In this document: positions 32,264-44,459 of the stretch, one piece after another
Layout of the letters: each line of letters starts with the position of its first letter
Numbering within the stretch: the first letter of the stretch is position 1
NCBI GenBank assembly: GCA_948144175.1
Contig: CANXME010000203.1
Location: 1-64,000 of the forward strand
Direction: 5' to 3'
DNA: 64,000 nt
Source of the DNA: Closterium sp. NIES-65
Taxonomy: Eukaryota > Streptophyta > Zygnematophyceae > Desmidiales > Closteriaceae
The notes under the pieces: model-generated
What the model saw: the letters and a program-made list of their open reading frames with translations, nothing else
Databases searched by the model: none
Told to the model about the DNA's origin: nothing
Program-made: the position numbers and the translations under genes

Positions 32264-34496
32264 CTTGTCCATCTTGGAAAGGCAGTCCGTCTTGGAAAGG
32301 CAGTCCGTCTTGGAAAGGCAGTCCGTCTTGGAAAGGCAGTCCGTCTTGGAAAGGCAGTCCGTCTTGGAAAGGCAGTCCGTCTTGGAAAGGCAGTCCGTCT
32401 TGGAAAGGCAGTCCGTCTTGGAAAGGCAGTCCGTCTTGGAAAGGCAGTCCGTCTTGGAAAGGCAGTCCGTCTTGGAAAGGCAGTCCGTCTTGGAAAGGCA
32501 GTCCGTCTTGGAAAGGCAGTCCGTCTTGGAAAGGCAGTCCGTCTTGGAAAGGCAGTCCGTCTTGGAAAGGCAGTCCGTCTTGGAAAGGCAGTCCGTCTTG
32601 GAAAGGCAGTCCGTCTTGGAAAGGCAGTCCGTCTTGGAAAGGCAGTCCGTCTTGGAAAGGCAGTCCGTCTTGGAAAGGCAGTCCGTCTTGGAAAGGCAGT
32701 CAGTCTTGGAAAGGCAGTCCGTCTTGGAAAGGCAGTCCGTCTTGGAAAGGCAGTCCGTCTTGGTAAGGCAGTCCGTCTTGGTCAGGCAGTCCGTCTTGGA
32801 AAGGCAGTCCGTCTTGGAAAGGCAGTCCATCTTGGTAAGGGAGTCCGTCTTGGTAAGGCAGTCCCTCTTGGTAAGGCAGTCCCTCTTGAAAAGGCAGTCC
32901 GTCTAGGTAAGGCAGTCCGTCTTGGTAAGGCAGTCTGTCTTGGTAAGGCAGTCCGTCTTGGTAAGGCAGTCCGTCTTGGTAAGGCAGTCCGTCTTGGAGG
33001 CAGTCCGTTTTGGTAAGGCAGTCCTACTTGGAAAGCCAGTCCATCTGGGAAAGGCAGTCCGTCTTGGAAAGGAAGTCCGTCTTGGTCAGGCAGTCCGTCT
33101 TGGAGGCGGTTCGTCTCGGTAAGGAAGTCCGTCTTGGTAAGGCAGTCCGTCTTGGTAAGGTAGTCCATCTTTGTAAGGCAGTCCGTCTTGGAGGCAGTCC
33201 GTCTTGGAAAGGCAATCCGTCTTGGTAAGGCAGTCCCTCTTGGTAAGGAAGTCCGTCTTGGAAAGGCAGTCCGTCATGCTAAGGCAGTCCGTCTTGGAAA
33301 GGCAGTCCATCTTGGAAAGGCAGTCCATCTTGGTAAGGCAGTCCGCCTTGGTAAGGAAGTCCGTCTTGGTAAGGTAGTCCGTCTTGGTAAGGTAGTCCGT
33401 CTTGGTAAGGCAGTCCGTCTTGGTAAGGCAGTTCGTCTTGGAAAGGCAGTCCGTCTTGGTAAAGCAGTTCGTCTTAGAAAGGCAGTCCGTCTTGGTAAGG
33501 CAGTCCGCCTTGGTAAGGCAGTCCGTCTTGATAAGGCAGTCCCTCTTGGTAAGGCAGTCTGTCTTCGTAAGGCGGTCCGTCTTCGTAAGGTAGTCCGTTT
33601 TCGTAAGGCAGTCTGTCTTGGTAAGGCAGTACGTCTTGGTAAGGCAGTTCGTCTTTGAAAGGCAGTCCGTCTTGGTAAGGCAGTCCGTCTTGGTAAGGCA
33701 GTCCGTCTTTGTAAGGCAGTCCGTCTTGGTAAGACAGTCCCTCTTGGTAAGGCAGTCCGTCTTGGTAATGCATTCCGACTTGGTAAGGCAGTCCGTCTTC
33801 GTAAGGCAGTCCGTCTTGGTAAGGAAGTCCGTCTTGGTAAGGCAGTCCGTCTTGGTAAGGCAGTCCGTCCTGGTAAGGAAGTCCCTCTTGGTAAGGCAGT
33901 CCATCTTGGTAAGGCAGTCCGTCTTGGTAAGGCAGTCCGTCTTGGTAAGGCAGTCCATCTTGGAAAGGCAGTCTGTCTTGGAAAGGCAGTCCGTCTTGGA
34001 AAGGCTGTCCGTCTTGGAAAGGCAGTCCGTCTGGGAAGAGCAGGCCGTCTAGGAAAATCAGTCCGTCTTGGAAAAGCAGTCCCTCTCGGAGGCAGACCGT
34101 CTTGGAGGCGGTCCATCTTGGTAAGGCAGTCCGTCTTGGTAAGGCAGTCCGGGCAGTCCGTCTTGGTAAGGAAGTTCGGGCAGTCCGTCTTGGTAAGGGA
34201 GTCCGTCTTGGAAAGTCAATCCGTCTTGGAAAGGCAGTCCGTCTTGGTAAGGCAGTCCGTCTTGGTAAGGCAGTCCGTCTTGGAGGCAGTCCGTCTTGGT
34301 AAGGCAGTCCGTCTTGGTAAGGCAGTCCGTCTTGGAAAGACAGTCCGTCTTGGAAAGGCAGTCCGTCTTGGAAAGGCAGTCCGTCTTGGAAAGGCAGTCC
34401 GTCTTGGTGAGGCAGTCCGTCTTGGTAAGGAAGTCCGTCTTCGTAAGGCAGTCCGTCTTGGAAAGGCAGTCCGTCTTGGAAAGGCAGTCCGTCTTG

Positions 34497-35011
34497 GAAA
34501 GAGCAGTCCGTCTTGGAAAAGCAGTCCATCTTGGAAAGGTAGTCCGTCTTGGAAAGGCAGTCCGTCTTGGAAGAGCAGTCCGTCTAGGAAAACCAGTACG
34601 TCTTGGAAAAGTAGTCCGTCTCAGAGGCATTCAGTCTTGGAGGCAGTCCGTCTTGGTAAGGCAGTCCGTCTTGGAAAGGCAGTCCGTCTTCGTAAGGCAG
34701 TCCGTCTTGGTAAGGCAATCCGTCTTGGTCAGGCAGTCCGTCTTGGAGAGGCAGTCCGTCGTGGAAAGGCAGTCCATCTTGGTAAGGCAGTCTGTCTTGG
34801 TAAGGCAGTCCGTCTTCGTAAGGCAGTCCGTCTTGGAAAGGCAGTCCATCTTGGAAAGGCAGTCCGTCTTGGAAAGAGCAGTCCGTCTTGGAAAAGCAGT
34901 CCATCTTGGAAAGGTAGTCCGTCTTGGAAAGGCAGTCCGTCTTGGAAGAGCAGTCCGTCTAGGAAAACCAGTACGTCTTGGAAAAGTAGTCCGTCTCAGA
35001 GGCATTCAGTC
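34497..35011. repeat. 375-bp-offset duplication within the 18-bp array
   Basis: The block gagcagtccg ... aaaaccagtacgtcttgg ... ctcagaggcattcag occurs at about 34501-34636 and again at 34876-35011 with the same private substitutions. Confidence 0.82.
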
Positions 35012-36099
35012 TTGGAGGCGGTCCGTCTTGGTAAAGCGGTCCATCTTGGCTAGGCAGTCCGTCTTGGTAAGGCAGTCCGTCTTGGAAAGGCAGTCCGTCT
35101 TGGAGGCAGTCCGTCTTGGTAAGGCAGTCCGTCTTGGAAAGGCAGTCCGTCTTGGAAAGGCAGTCCGTCTTGGTAAGGCAGTCCGTCTTGGTCAGGCAGT
35201 CCGTCTTGGAAAGGCAGTCCGTCGTGGAAAGGCAGTCCATCTTGGTAAGGCAGTCCGTCTTGGTAAGGCAGTCCGTCTTGGTAAGGCAGTCCGTCTTGGT
35301 AAGGCAGTCCGTCTTGGTAAGGCAGTCCGTCTTGGAGGCAGTCCGTCTTGTTAAGGCAGTCCGTCTTGAAAAGGCAGTCCATCTGGGAAAGGCAGTCCGC
35401 CTTGGAAGGAAGTCCGTCTTGGTCACGCAGTCCGTCTTGGAGGCGGTTCGTCTTGGTAAGGCAGTCTGTCTTGGTAAGGCAGTCCGGGCAGTCCGTCTTG
35501 GTAAGGCAGTCCGTCTTGGTAAGGCAGTCCATCTTCGTAAGGCAGTCCGTCTTGGAGGCAGTCCCTCTTGGTAAGGCAATCCGTCTTGGTAAGGCAGTCC
35601 CTCTTGGTAAGGAAGTCCGTCTTGGAAAGACAGTCCGTCTTGGTAAGGCAGTCCGTCTTGGAAAGGCAGTCTATCTTGGAAAGGCAGTCCATCTTGGTAA
35701 GGCAGTCCGTCTTGGTAAGGAAGTTCGTCTTGGTAAGGTAGTCCGTCTTGGTAAGGCAGTCTGTCTTGGAAAGGCAGTCCGTCTTGGTAAGACAGTCCGT
35801 CTCGGTAAGGCAGTTCGTCTTGGAAAGGCAGTCCGTCTTGGTAAGGCAGTCCGTCTTGGTACGGCAGTCCATCTTGATAAGGCAGTCCCTCTTGGTAAGG
35901 CAGTCCGTCTTGGTAAGCCAGTCCGTCTTAGTAAGGCAGTCCATCTTGATAAGGCAGTCCCTCTTGGTAAGCAGTCCGTCTTGGTAAAAAAGTCCGGCTT
36001 CGTAAGGCAGTCCGTCTTGGAAAGGCAGTCCGTCTTGGAAAGGCAGTCCGTCTTGGTAAGGCAGTCAGTCTTGGTAAGGCAGTCCGTCTTGGAGGCAGT

Positions 36100-38566
36100 C
36101 CGTCTTGGTAAGGCAGTCTGTCTTGGTAAGGCAGTCCGTCTTGGTAAGGCTCCGTCTTGGTAAGGCAGTCCGTCTTGGTAAGGCAGTCCGTCTTGGTAAG
36201 ACAGTCCCTCTTGGTAAGGCAGTCCGTCTTGGAAAGGCAGTCCGTCTTGGTAAGACAGTCCGTCTTGGTAAGGCTGTCCGTCTTGGTAAGGCAGTCCGTC
36301 TTGGTAAGGCAGTCCGTCTTGATAAGGCAGTCCCTCTTGGTAAGGCAGGCCGTCTTGGTAAGGCAGTCCATCTTGGTAAGGAAGTCCGTCTTCGTAAGGC
36401 AGTCTGTCTTAGTAAGGCAGTCCGTCTTGGTAAGGCAGTCCGTCTTGGTAAGGCAGTCCGTCTTGGAAAGGCAGTCCATCTTTGTAAGGCAGTCCGTCTT
36501 GGAAAGGCAGTCTGTCTTGGAAAGGCAGTCCGTCTTGGAAAGACAGTCCGTCTTGGAAAGGCAGTCCGTCTTGGAAGAGTAGTCCGTCTTGGAAAAGCAG
36601 TCCGTCTTGGAACAGCTATCCGTCTAGGAAAACCAGTATGTCTTGGAAAAGCAGTCCGTCTCGGAGGCAGTCCGTCTTGGAGGCGGTCTGTCTTGGTAAG
36701 GCGGTCCATCTTGGTAAGGGAGTCCATCTTGGTAAGGCAGTCCAGGCAGTCCGTCTTGGTTAGGCAGTCCGTCTTGGTAAGGCAGTCCGTCTTGGTAAGG
36801 CAGTCCGTCTTGGAGGCAGTCCGTCTTGGTAAGGCAGTCCGTCTTGGAAAGGCAGTCCGTCTTGGAAAGGCAATTCGTCTTAGTAAGGCAGTCCATCTTG
36901 GTAAGGCAGTTGGTCTTGGTAAGGCAGTCCATCTTGGTAAGGCAATCTGTCTTGGTAAGGCAGTCCGTCTGGGTAAGGCAGTCCGTCTTGGAAAGGCAGT
37001 CCGTCTTCGTAAGGCAGTCCGTCCTGGTAAGGAAGTCCGTCTTGGTAAGGCAGTCTGTCTTGGTAAGGCAGTCCGTCTTGGTAAGGCAGTCCGTCTTGGT
37101 AAGGCAGTCCGTCTTGGTAAGGTAGTCCATCTTGGTAAGGCAGTCCGTCATGGTAAGGAAGTCCGTCTTGGTAAGGTATACCGTCTTGGTAAGGCAGTCC
37201 GTCTTGGTAGGGCAGTCCGGGCAGTCCGTCTTGGTAAGGCAGTCCGTCTTGGTAAGGCAGACCGTCTTGGTAATATAGTCCGTCTTGGTAAGGCAGTCCA
37301 TCTTGAAAAGGCAGTCCATCTTGGAAAGGCACTCCGTCTTGGTAAGGCCGTCTGTCTTGGTAAGGCAGTCCGTCTTGGTAAGGCTCCGTCTTGGTAAGGC
37401 AGTCCGTCTTGGTAAGGCAGTCCGTCTTGGTAAGACAGTCCCTCTTGGTAAGGCAGTCCGTCTTGGAAAGGCAGTCCGTCTTGGAAAGGCTGTCCGTCTT
37501 GGTAAGGCAGTCCGTCTTGGTAAGGCAGTCCGTCTTGATAAGGCAGTCCCTCTTGGTAAGGCAGGCCGTCTTGGTAAGGCAGTCCATCTTGGTAAAAAAG
37601 TCCGTCTTCGTAAGGCAGTCTGTCTTAGTAAGGCAGTCCGTCTTGGTAAGGCAGTCCGTCTTGGTAAGGCAGTCCGTCTTGGAAAGGCAGTCCATCTTTG
37701 TAAGGCAGTCCGTCTTGGAAAGGCAGTCTGTCTTGGAAAGGCAGTCCGTCTTGGAAAGACAGTCCGTCTTGGAAAGGCAGTCCGTCTTGGAAGAGTAGTC
37801 CGTCTTGGAAAAGCAGTCCGTCTTGGAACAGCTATCCGTCTAGGAAAACCAGTATGTCTTGGAAAAGCAGTCCGTCTCGGAGGCAGTCCGTCTTGGAGGC
37901 GGTCTGTCTTGGTAAGGCGGTCCATCTTGGTAAGGGAGTCCATCTTGGTAAGGCAGTCCAGGCAGTCCGTCTTGGTTAGGCAGTCCGTCTTGGTAAGGCA
38001 GTCCGTCTTGGTAAGGCAGTCCGTCTTGGAGGCAGTCCGTCTTGGTAAGGCAGTCCGTCTTGGAAAGGCAGTCCGTCTTGGAAAGGCAATTCGTCTTAGT
38101 AAGGCAGTCCGTCTTGGTAAGGCAGTTGGTCTTGGTAAGGCAGTCCATCTTGGTAAGGCAATCTGTCTTGGTAAGGCAGTCCGTCTGGGTAAGGCAGTCC
38201 GTCTTGGAAAGGCAGTCCGTCTTCGTAAGGCAGTCCGTCCTGGTAAGGAAGTCCGTCTTGGTAAGGCAGTCTGTCTTGGTAAGGCAGTCCGTCTTGGTAA
38301 GGCAGTCCGTCTTGGTAAGGCAGTCCGTCTTGGTAAGGTAGTCCATCTTGGTAAGGCAGTCCGTCATGGTAAGGAAGTCCGTCTTGGTAAGGTATACCGT
38401 CTTGGTAAGGCAGTCCGTCTTGGTAGGGCAGTCCGGGCAGTCCGTCTTGGTAAGGCAGTCCGTCTTGGTAAGGCAGACCGTCTTGGTAATATAGTCCGTC
38501 TTGGTAAGGCAGTCCATCTTGAAAAGGCAGTCCATCTTGGAAAGGCACTCCGTCTTGGTAAGGCAG
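36100..38566. repeat. 1.2-kb tandem segmental duplication within the 18-bp array
   Basis: About 36100-37350 and 37320-38566 are near-identical blocks offset by 1,216 bp (1,234 bp at the left end, because one 18-bp unit differs). Shared private variants include aaccagtatg (36631 and 37847), aacagctatc and taatatagtc. Confidence 0.88.
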
Positions 38567-41500
38567 TCCGTCTTTGTAAGGCAGTCCGTCTTGGTAAGGC
38601 AGTTCATCTTGGAAAGGCAGTCCGTCTTGGTAAGGCAGTCTCTCTTGATAGGGCAGTCCCTCTTGGTAATGCAGTCCGTCTTGGAAAGGTAGTCCGTCTT
38701 GGTAAGGTAGTCGGTCTTGATAAGGCAGTCCCTCTTGGTAAGGCAGTCCGTCTTGGTAAGGCAGTCTGGCTTCGTAAGGCAGTCCGTCTTGGTAAGGCAG
38801 TCCGTCTTGGTAAGGCAGTCCGTCTTGGTAAGGCAGTCCGTCTTGGAAAGGCAGTCGGTCTTGGTAAGGCAGTCGGTCTTGGTAAGACAGTCCGTCTTGG
38901 TAAAGCAGTCCGTCTTGGTAAAGCAATCCGTCTTGGTAAGGATGTACATCTTGGTAAGGTATTCTGTCTTGATACGGTAGTCCGTCTAGGTAAGGCAGTC
39001 CCTCTTGGTAAGGCAGTCCGTCTTGGTAAGGCAGTCCTTCTTCGTAAGGCAGTCCGTCTTGGTAAGGCAGTCCGTCTTGGAAAGGCAGTTCGTCTTGGAA
39101 AGGCAGTCTTTCTTGAAAAGGCAGTCCGCCTTGGAAAAGCAGTCCGTCTAGGAAAACCAGTCCGTCTTGGAAAAGCAGTCCGTCTTGGAGGCGGTCTGTC
39201 TTGGAGGCAGTTCGTCTTGGTAAGGCATTTCGTCTTGGTAAGGCAGTCCGTCTTAGTAAGGCAGTCCGTCTTCATAAGGCAGTCCCTCTTGGTAAGGCAG
39301 TCAGTCTTGGTAAGGCAGTCCATCTTCGTGAGGCAGTCCGTCTTGGTAAGGCAGTCCGTCTTGGTAAGGCAGTCCGTCTTAGTAAGGCAGTCTGTCTTGT
39401 AAAGGCAGTCCGTCTTGGTAAGGCAGTCCGTCTTGGTAAGACTGTCCGTCTTGGTAAGGCAGTCCGTCTTGGTAAGGCAGTCCGTCTTGGTAAGGTAGTC
39501 CCTCTTGGTAAGGCAGTCCGTCTTGGAAAGGCAGTCCGTCTTGGTAAGGCAATCCGTCTTGGTAAGGCGGTCCGTCTTGGTAAGGCAGTCCGTCTTGGTA
39601 AAGCAGTCCGTCTTGGTAAGGCAGTCCGTCTTGATAAGGCAGTCCCTCTCAGTAAGGCAGGCCGTCTTGGTAAGGCAGTCCGTCTTGGTAAGGCAGTCCG
39701 TCTTGGAAAGGCACCGCCTTGGTAAGGAAGTCCTTCTTGGTAAGGCACTCCGTCTTGGTAAGGCACTCCGTCTTGGTAAGGCAGTCCGTCTTGGTAAGGC
39801 AGTCTGTCTTGGTAAGGCACTCCGTCTTGATAAGGCAGTCCCTCTTGGTAAGGCAGTCCGTCTTGCTAAGCCAGTCCGTCTTGGTAAAGCGGTCCATCTT
39901 GATAAGGCAGTCCGTCTTGGTAAGGCAATCCGGCTTCGTAAGGCAGTCCGTCTTGGTGAGGCAGTCCGTCTTGGTAAGGCAGTCCTCTTGGTAAGGCAGT
40001 CCGTCTTGGTAAGGCAATCCGGCTTCGTAAGGCAGTCCGTCTTGGTGAGGCAGTCCGTCTTGGTAAGGCAGTCCGTCTTGGTAAGGCAGTCGTCTTGGAA
40101 AGGAAGTCCGTCTTGGTAAGGCAGTCCGTCTTGGTAAAGCAGTCCGTCTTGGTAAGGCAGTCCGTCTTGGTAAGGCAGCCCGTCTTGGTAAGGCGGTCCA
40201 TCTTGGAAAGTTAGTTCGTCTTGGAAAGGCAGTCCGTCTTGAAAAGGCAGTCCGTCTTGGAAAAGCAGTCCGTCTAGGAAAACCAGTCCGTCTTGGAAAA
40301 GCAGTCTGTCTCGGAGGCAGTGCATCTTGGAGGCAGTCTGTATTGGTAAGACAGTCCGTCTTGGAGGCACTCCGTCTTGGTAAGGCAGTCCGTCTTGGTA
40401 AGGCAGTCCCTCTTGGTAAGGCAGTCCGTCTTTGAAAGGCAGTCCGTCTTGGTAAGGCAGTCGGTCTTGGTAAGGCAGTCCGTCTTGATAAGGCAGTCCG
40501 TCTTGGTAAGGCAGGCCGTCTTGGTAAGGCAGTCCGTCTTGGTAAGGCGGTCTGTCTTGGTAAGGCAGTCCGTCTTGGTCAGGCAGTCCGTCTTGGAAAG
40601 GCAGTCGGTCTTGGTAAGGCAGTCCGTCTTGGTAAGGAAGTCCGTCTTGGTAAGGCAGTCCGTCTTGGTAAGGCAGTGCGTCTTGGTAAGGTAGTTGGTC
40701 TTGGTAAGGCAGTCCGTCTTGATAAGGAAGTCCGTCTTGGTAAGGCAGTCCGTCTTGGTAAGGCAGTGCATCTTGGTAAGGAAGTCCGTCTTGGTAAGGC
40801 AGTCCGTCTTGGTAAGGCAGTCCGTCTTGGAAAAGCATTCCGTCTTGGAAAGGAAGTCCATCTTGGTAAAGTATTCTGTCTTGGTAAGGCAGTCCGTCTT
40901 GGTAGGGCAGTCCGGGCAGTCCGTCTTGGTAAGGCAGTCCGTCTTGGTAAGGAAGTCCGTCTTGGTAAGGCACTCCGTCTTGGAAAGGCAGTCCGTCTTG
41001 GTAAGGCAGTCCGTCTTGGTAAGGCAGTCCGTCTTTGTAAGGCAGTCCGTCTTGGTAAGGCAGTTCGTCTTGGAAAGGCAGTCTGTCTTGGTAAGGCAGG
41101 CCGTCTTGGTAAGGCAGTCCGTCTTCATAAGGCAGTCCCTCTTGGTAAGGCAGTCCGTCTCGGTAAGGCAGTCCATCTTCGTAAGGCAGTCCGTCTTGGT
41201 AAGGCAGTCCGTCTTGGTAAGGCAGTCCGTCTTGGTAAGGCAGTCCGTCTTGGAAAGGCAGTCCGTCTTGGTAAGGCAGTCGTCTTGGTAAGACAGACCG
41301 TCTTGGTAAGGCAGTCCGTCTTGGTAAAGCAGTCCGTCCTGGTAAGGATGTCCGTCTTGGTAAGGCAGTCCGTCTAGGTAAGTCAGTCCCTCTTGGTAAG
41401 GCAGTCCGTCTTGGTAAGGCAGTCCGTCTTAGTAAGGAAGTCCTTCTTGGTAAGGCAGTACGTATTGGTAAAACAGTCCTTCTTGGTGAGGCAGTCCGTC

Positions 41501-43360
41501 TTGGTAAGGCAGTCCGTCTTGGAAAGGCAGTCCGTCTTGGAAAGGCAGTTCGTCTTGGAAAGGCAGTCCGTCTTGAAAAGGCAGTCCGTCTTGGAAAAGC
41601 AGTCCGTCTAGGAAAATCAGTCCGTCTTGGAAAAGCAGTCAGTGTCGGAGGCAGTTCGTCCTGGAGGCGGTCTGTCTTGGTGAGGCAGTCCGTCCTGCAA
41701 AGGCAGTCCGTCTTGGTAAGGCAGTCCGTCTTGGTAAGGCAGTCCGTCTTGGTAAGCCAATCCGTCTTGGAGGCAGTCCGTCTTGGTAAGGCACTCCGTC
41801 TTGGAAAGGCAGTCCGTCTTGGAAAGGAAGTCCGTCTTGGTAAGGCAGTCCGTCTTGGTAAGCCAATCCGTCTTGGAGGCAGTCCGTCTTGGTAAGGCAC
41901 TCCGTCTTGGTAAGGCAGTCCCTCTTGGTAAGGCAGTCCGTCTTGGTAAGGCAGTCCGTCTTGGTAAGGCAGTCGGTCTTGGTAAGGCAGTCTGTCTTGT
42001 TAAGGCAGTCCGTCTTTGTAAGGTAGGCCGTCTTGGTAAGGCAGTCCGTCTTGGTAAGGCAGTCTGTCTTGTTAAGGCAGTCCGTCTTGGAAAGGAACTT
42101 CGTCTTGGTAAGGCAGTCCGTCTTGTTAAGGCAGTCCGTCTTGGAAAGGCAGTTCGTCTTGGAAAGGCAGTACGTCTTGAAAAGGCAGTCCGTCTTGGAA
42201 AAGCAGTCCGTCTAGCAAAACCAGTCCGTCTTGGAAAAGCAGTCCGTCTCGGAGGCAGTCCGTCTTGGAGGCGGTCTGTCTTGGTGAGGCAGTCCGTCCT
42301 GCAAACGCAGTCCGTCTTGGTAAGGCAGTCCGTCTTGGTAATGCAGTCCGTCTTGGAGGCAGTCCGTCTTGGTAAGGCAGTCCGTCTTGGTACGGGAGTC
42401 TGTCTTGGTAAGCCAGTCCGTCTTGGAGGCTGTCCGTCTTGGTAAGGCAGTCCGTCTTGGTAAGGCAGTCCCTCTTGGTAATGCAGTCTATCTTGGTAAG
42501 GCAGTCCGTCTTGGTAAGGCCGTCGGTCTTGGTAAGGCAGTCCGTCTTGATAAGGCAGTCCGTCTTGGTAAGGCAGGCCGTCTTGGTAAGGCAGTCCGTC
42601 TTGGTAAGGCAGTCTGTCTTGGTAAGGCAGTCCGTCTTGGTAAGGCAGTCCGTCTTGGAAAGGCAGTCGGTCTTGGTAAGGCAGTCCGTCTTGGTAAGGA
42701 AGTCCGTCTTGGTAAGGCAGTCCGTCTTGGTAAGGCAGTCGGTTTTGGTAAGGCAGTGTGTCTTGGTAAGGCAGTCCGTCTTGGTAAGGCAGTCCGTCTT
42801 GGTAAGGCATTCCGTCTTGATAAGGCAGTCCCTCTTGGTAAGGCAGTCCCTCTTGGTTAGGCAGTCCGTCTTCGTAAGGCAGTCCGTCTTGAAAAGGAAG
42901 TCCGTCTTGGTAAGGCAGTCCGTCTTGGAGAGGCGGTCCGTCTTTGTAAGGCAGTCTGTCTTGGTAAGACAGTTCGTCTTGGTAAGGCAGTCCGTCTTGG
43001 TAAGGCAGTCCCTCTTGGTAAGGCAGTCCGTCTTGGTAAGGCCGTCCGTCTTGGTAAGGCCGTCCGTCTTGGTAAGGCAGTCCGTCTTGGAAAGGCAGTC
43101 CGTCTTGGAAAGGCAGTTCGTCTTGGAAAGGCAGTCCGTCTTGGAAAGGCAGTCAGTCTTGGTAAGGTGGTCCGTCTTGGTAAGGCAGTCCGTCTTGGTA
43201 AGGCAGTCCGTCTTGGTTAGGCAGTCCGCCTTGGTAAGGCAGTCTGTCTTGGAAAAGCAGTCCGTCTTTGAAAAGCGGTCTGTCTTGGAGGCAGTCCGTC
43301 TTGGAGGCAGTCCGGCTTGGAGGCAGTCCGTCTTGGAGGCAGTCTGTCTTGGAAGGGCAG

Positions 43361-44400
43361 TCCGACGTGGCAGCCCTGTAGGACTCCGGGCAGGTGAGGA
43401 GCTGGAAGGTGTGGAAAGGGTGAGGGGGTAGGGGACGGGGGAGGGTAGGTGGGGGGGGAAAGGGGGGGGAGGAGGTAGGAAGTGAGAAAGGTGTGAAACA
43501 TTGTTGTGAGGGCGAGAGGTGAGAGAAGTGCAGGGAATAAAGACAGCGGGGCAGAAGTTCGCTAGGAGAAACGAGGGGGGAGTTGGAGATGGAAGGGGGG
43601 GGCAGCAGAGAATGAGAGCAGTTGTGATGGTTGCCCTGCTGTGAGCAACGCCACGTAGGTGCACAGATGGGTGGATTAGGAGGGGGGTGAGAGAGGGTTA
43701 AGGACGGGAAGGAATACAGGGATAGGAGGGGGTGAAGGGAGGGGAAGGGTTAAATGAAGGGAGGAGTGTAAATGAAGGGGAGGGGTTGCAGGGAGGGAAG
43801 GGGAATAAGGGAGGGAAAGGGGAAAAGGAGGGAAGGGGGTAAAGGAAGAGGGAAAAGGGTAAAGTGAGATGACGAGGGTAAATGGAGAGGAAAGGGAAAA
43901 GAGGAGAGGGAGGAAGAAAAGGGAGAGGAAGAGGGAAAAGGAAGGAGGAATAAGGGAAGGAATGGTTTAAGATGAGGGGGAGTGATAGGAGTAAAGGATA
44001 AGCTTAATGGGAGAGTGTAAAGGGAGGGGGAGGGGTGGGATACAGAAAATTGGATAAAAGGGAAGAGGGCAAAGGGAGGATAAGGTAAAGGGAGTAGATG
44101 GTTCAGGGGACAGGAGTGGGTAAGAAGAAGGGTAGGATACAGGGAAGGGGAGCGAAGGGGAATGGGGTAAGGGGAGAGGGAGGTTGAAAGCAAAGGGGAA
44201 AGGGAAGGGAGTCGAAGAAAGGAGGAGGGGGTGGGGAAAGGGGAAGTGGATAACGAGAGGGGTAAAGGGAAGGGAAAGGGGGTAGCATAGGGGTGAAGGG
44301 GAAGGGGTAAGTGAAAGAGGGGGGTTTAAGGGTAAGGAGAGGGGATAGTAAACGGGGGTGGGTAAGGTTAAAGGAGGGTGTAAGGTAAGGGTACGAAACA
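43361..44400. other. Purine-rich tract, about 1 kb
   Basis: The plus strand is almost entirely G and A between about 43420 and 44390 (gggaggggaa, ggaaaagg, gggtaaagg). There is no stable repeat unit and no gene. Long Pro/Ser/Leu frames on the minus strand reflect this bias. Confidence 0.75.
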
Positions 44401-44459
44401 GTGGCCACGCAAGCAGTGTGCCTGTGCGAGTGGGTGCGGGCTGTGTGCCATGGTTCTTG

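Larger units (their letters stand above)
32264..43360. repeat. 11-kb minisatellite, 18-bp unit, about 600 copies
   Basis: Head-to-tail units of ggcagtccgtcttggaaa and its variant ggcagtccgtcttggtaa cover 11.1 kb. Shorter 14-15 bp units (...cttggaggcagtcc) and a few longer ones (cagtccgggcagtcc) break the phase. 32270-32765 is almost perfect (about 27 units, one substitution). To the right nearly every unit carries changes. Because 18 is a multiple of three, both strands stay open for hundreds of codons as hexapeptide repeats (for example CLSKTD, LERQSV, SWKGSP). These are translation artefacts: no start context, splice signal or codon bias picks out a frame. It is not a CRISPR array, as there are no unique spacers. 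Confidence 0.97.

Noticed and set aside
32264-43360. CRISPR array
   Set aside because: Units are contiguous with no unique spacers, and the genome is eukaryotic.
32204-43664. Open frames of 200 to 1,098 codons encoding CLSKTD, LERQSV, SWKGSP or PRRTAL repeats
   Set aside because: All follow from an 18-bp tandem unit, are open on both strands and in several frames at once, and have no gene context.
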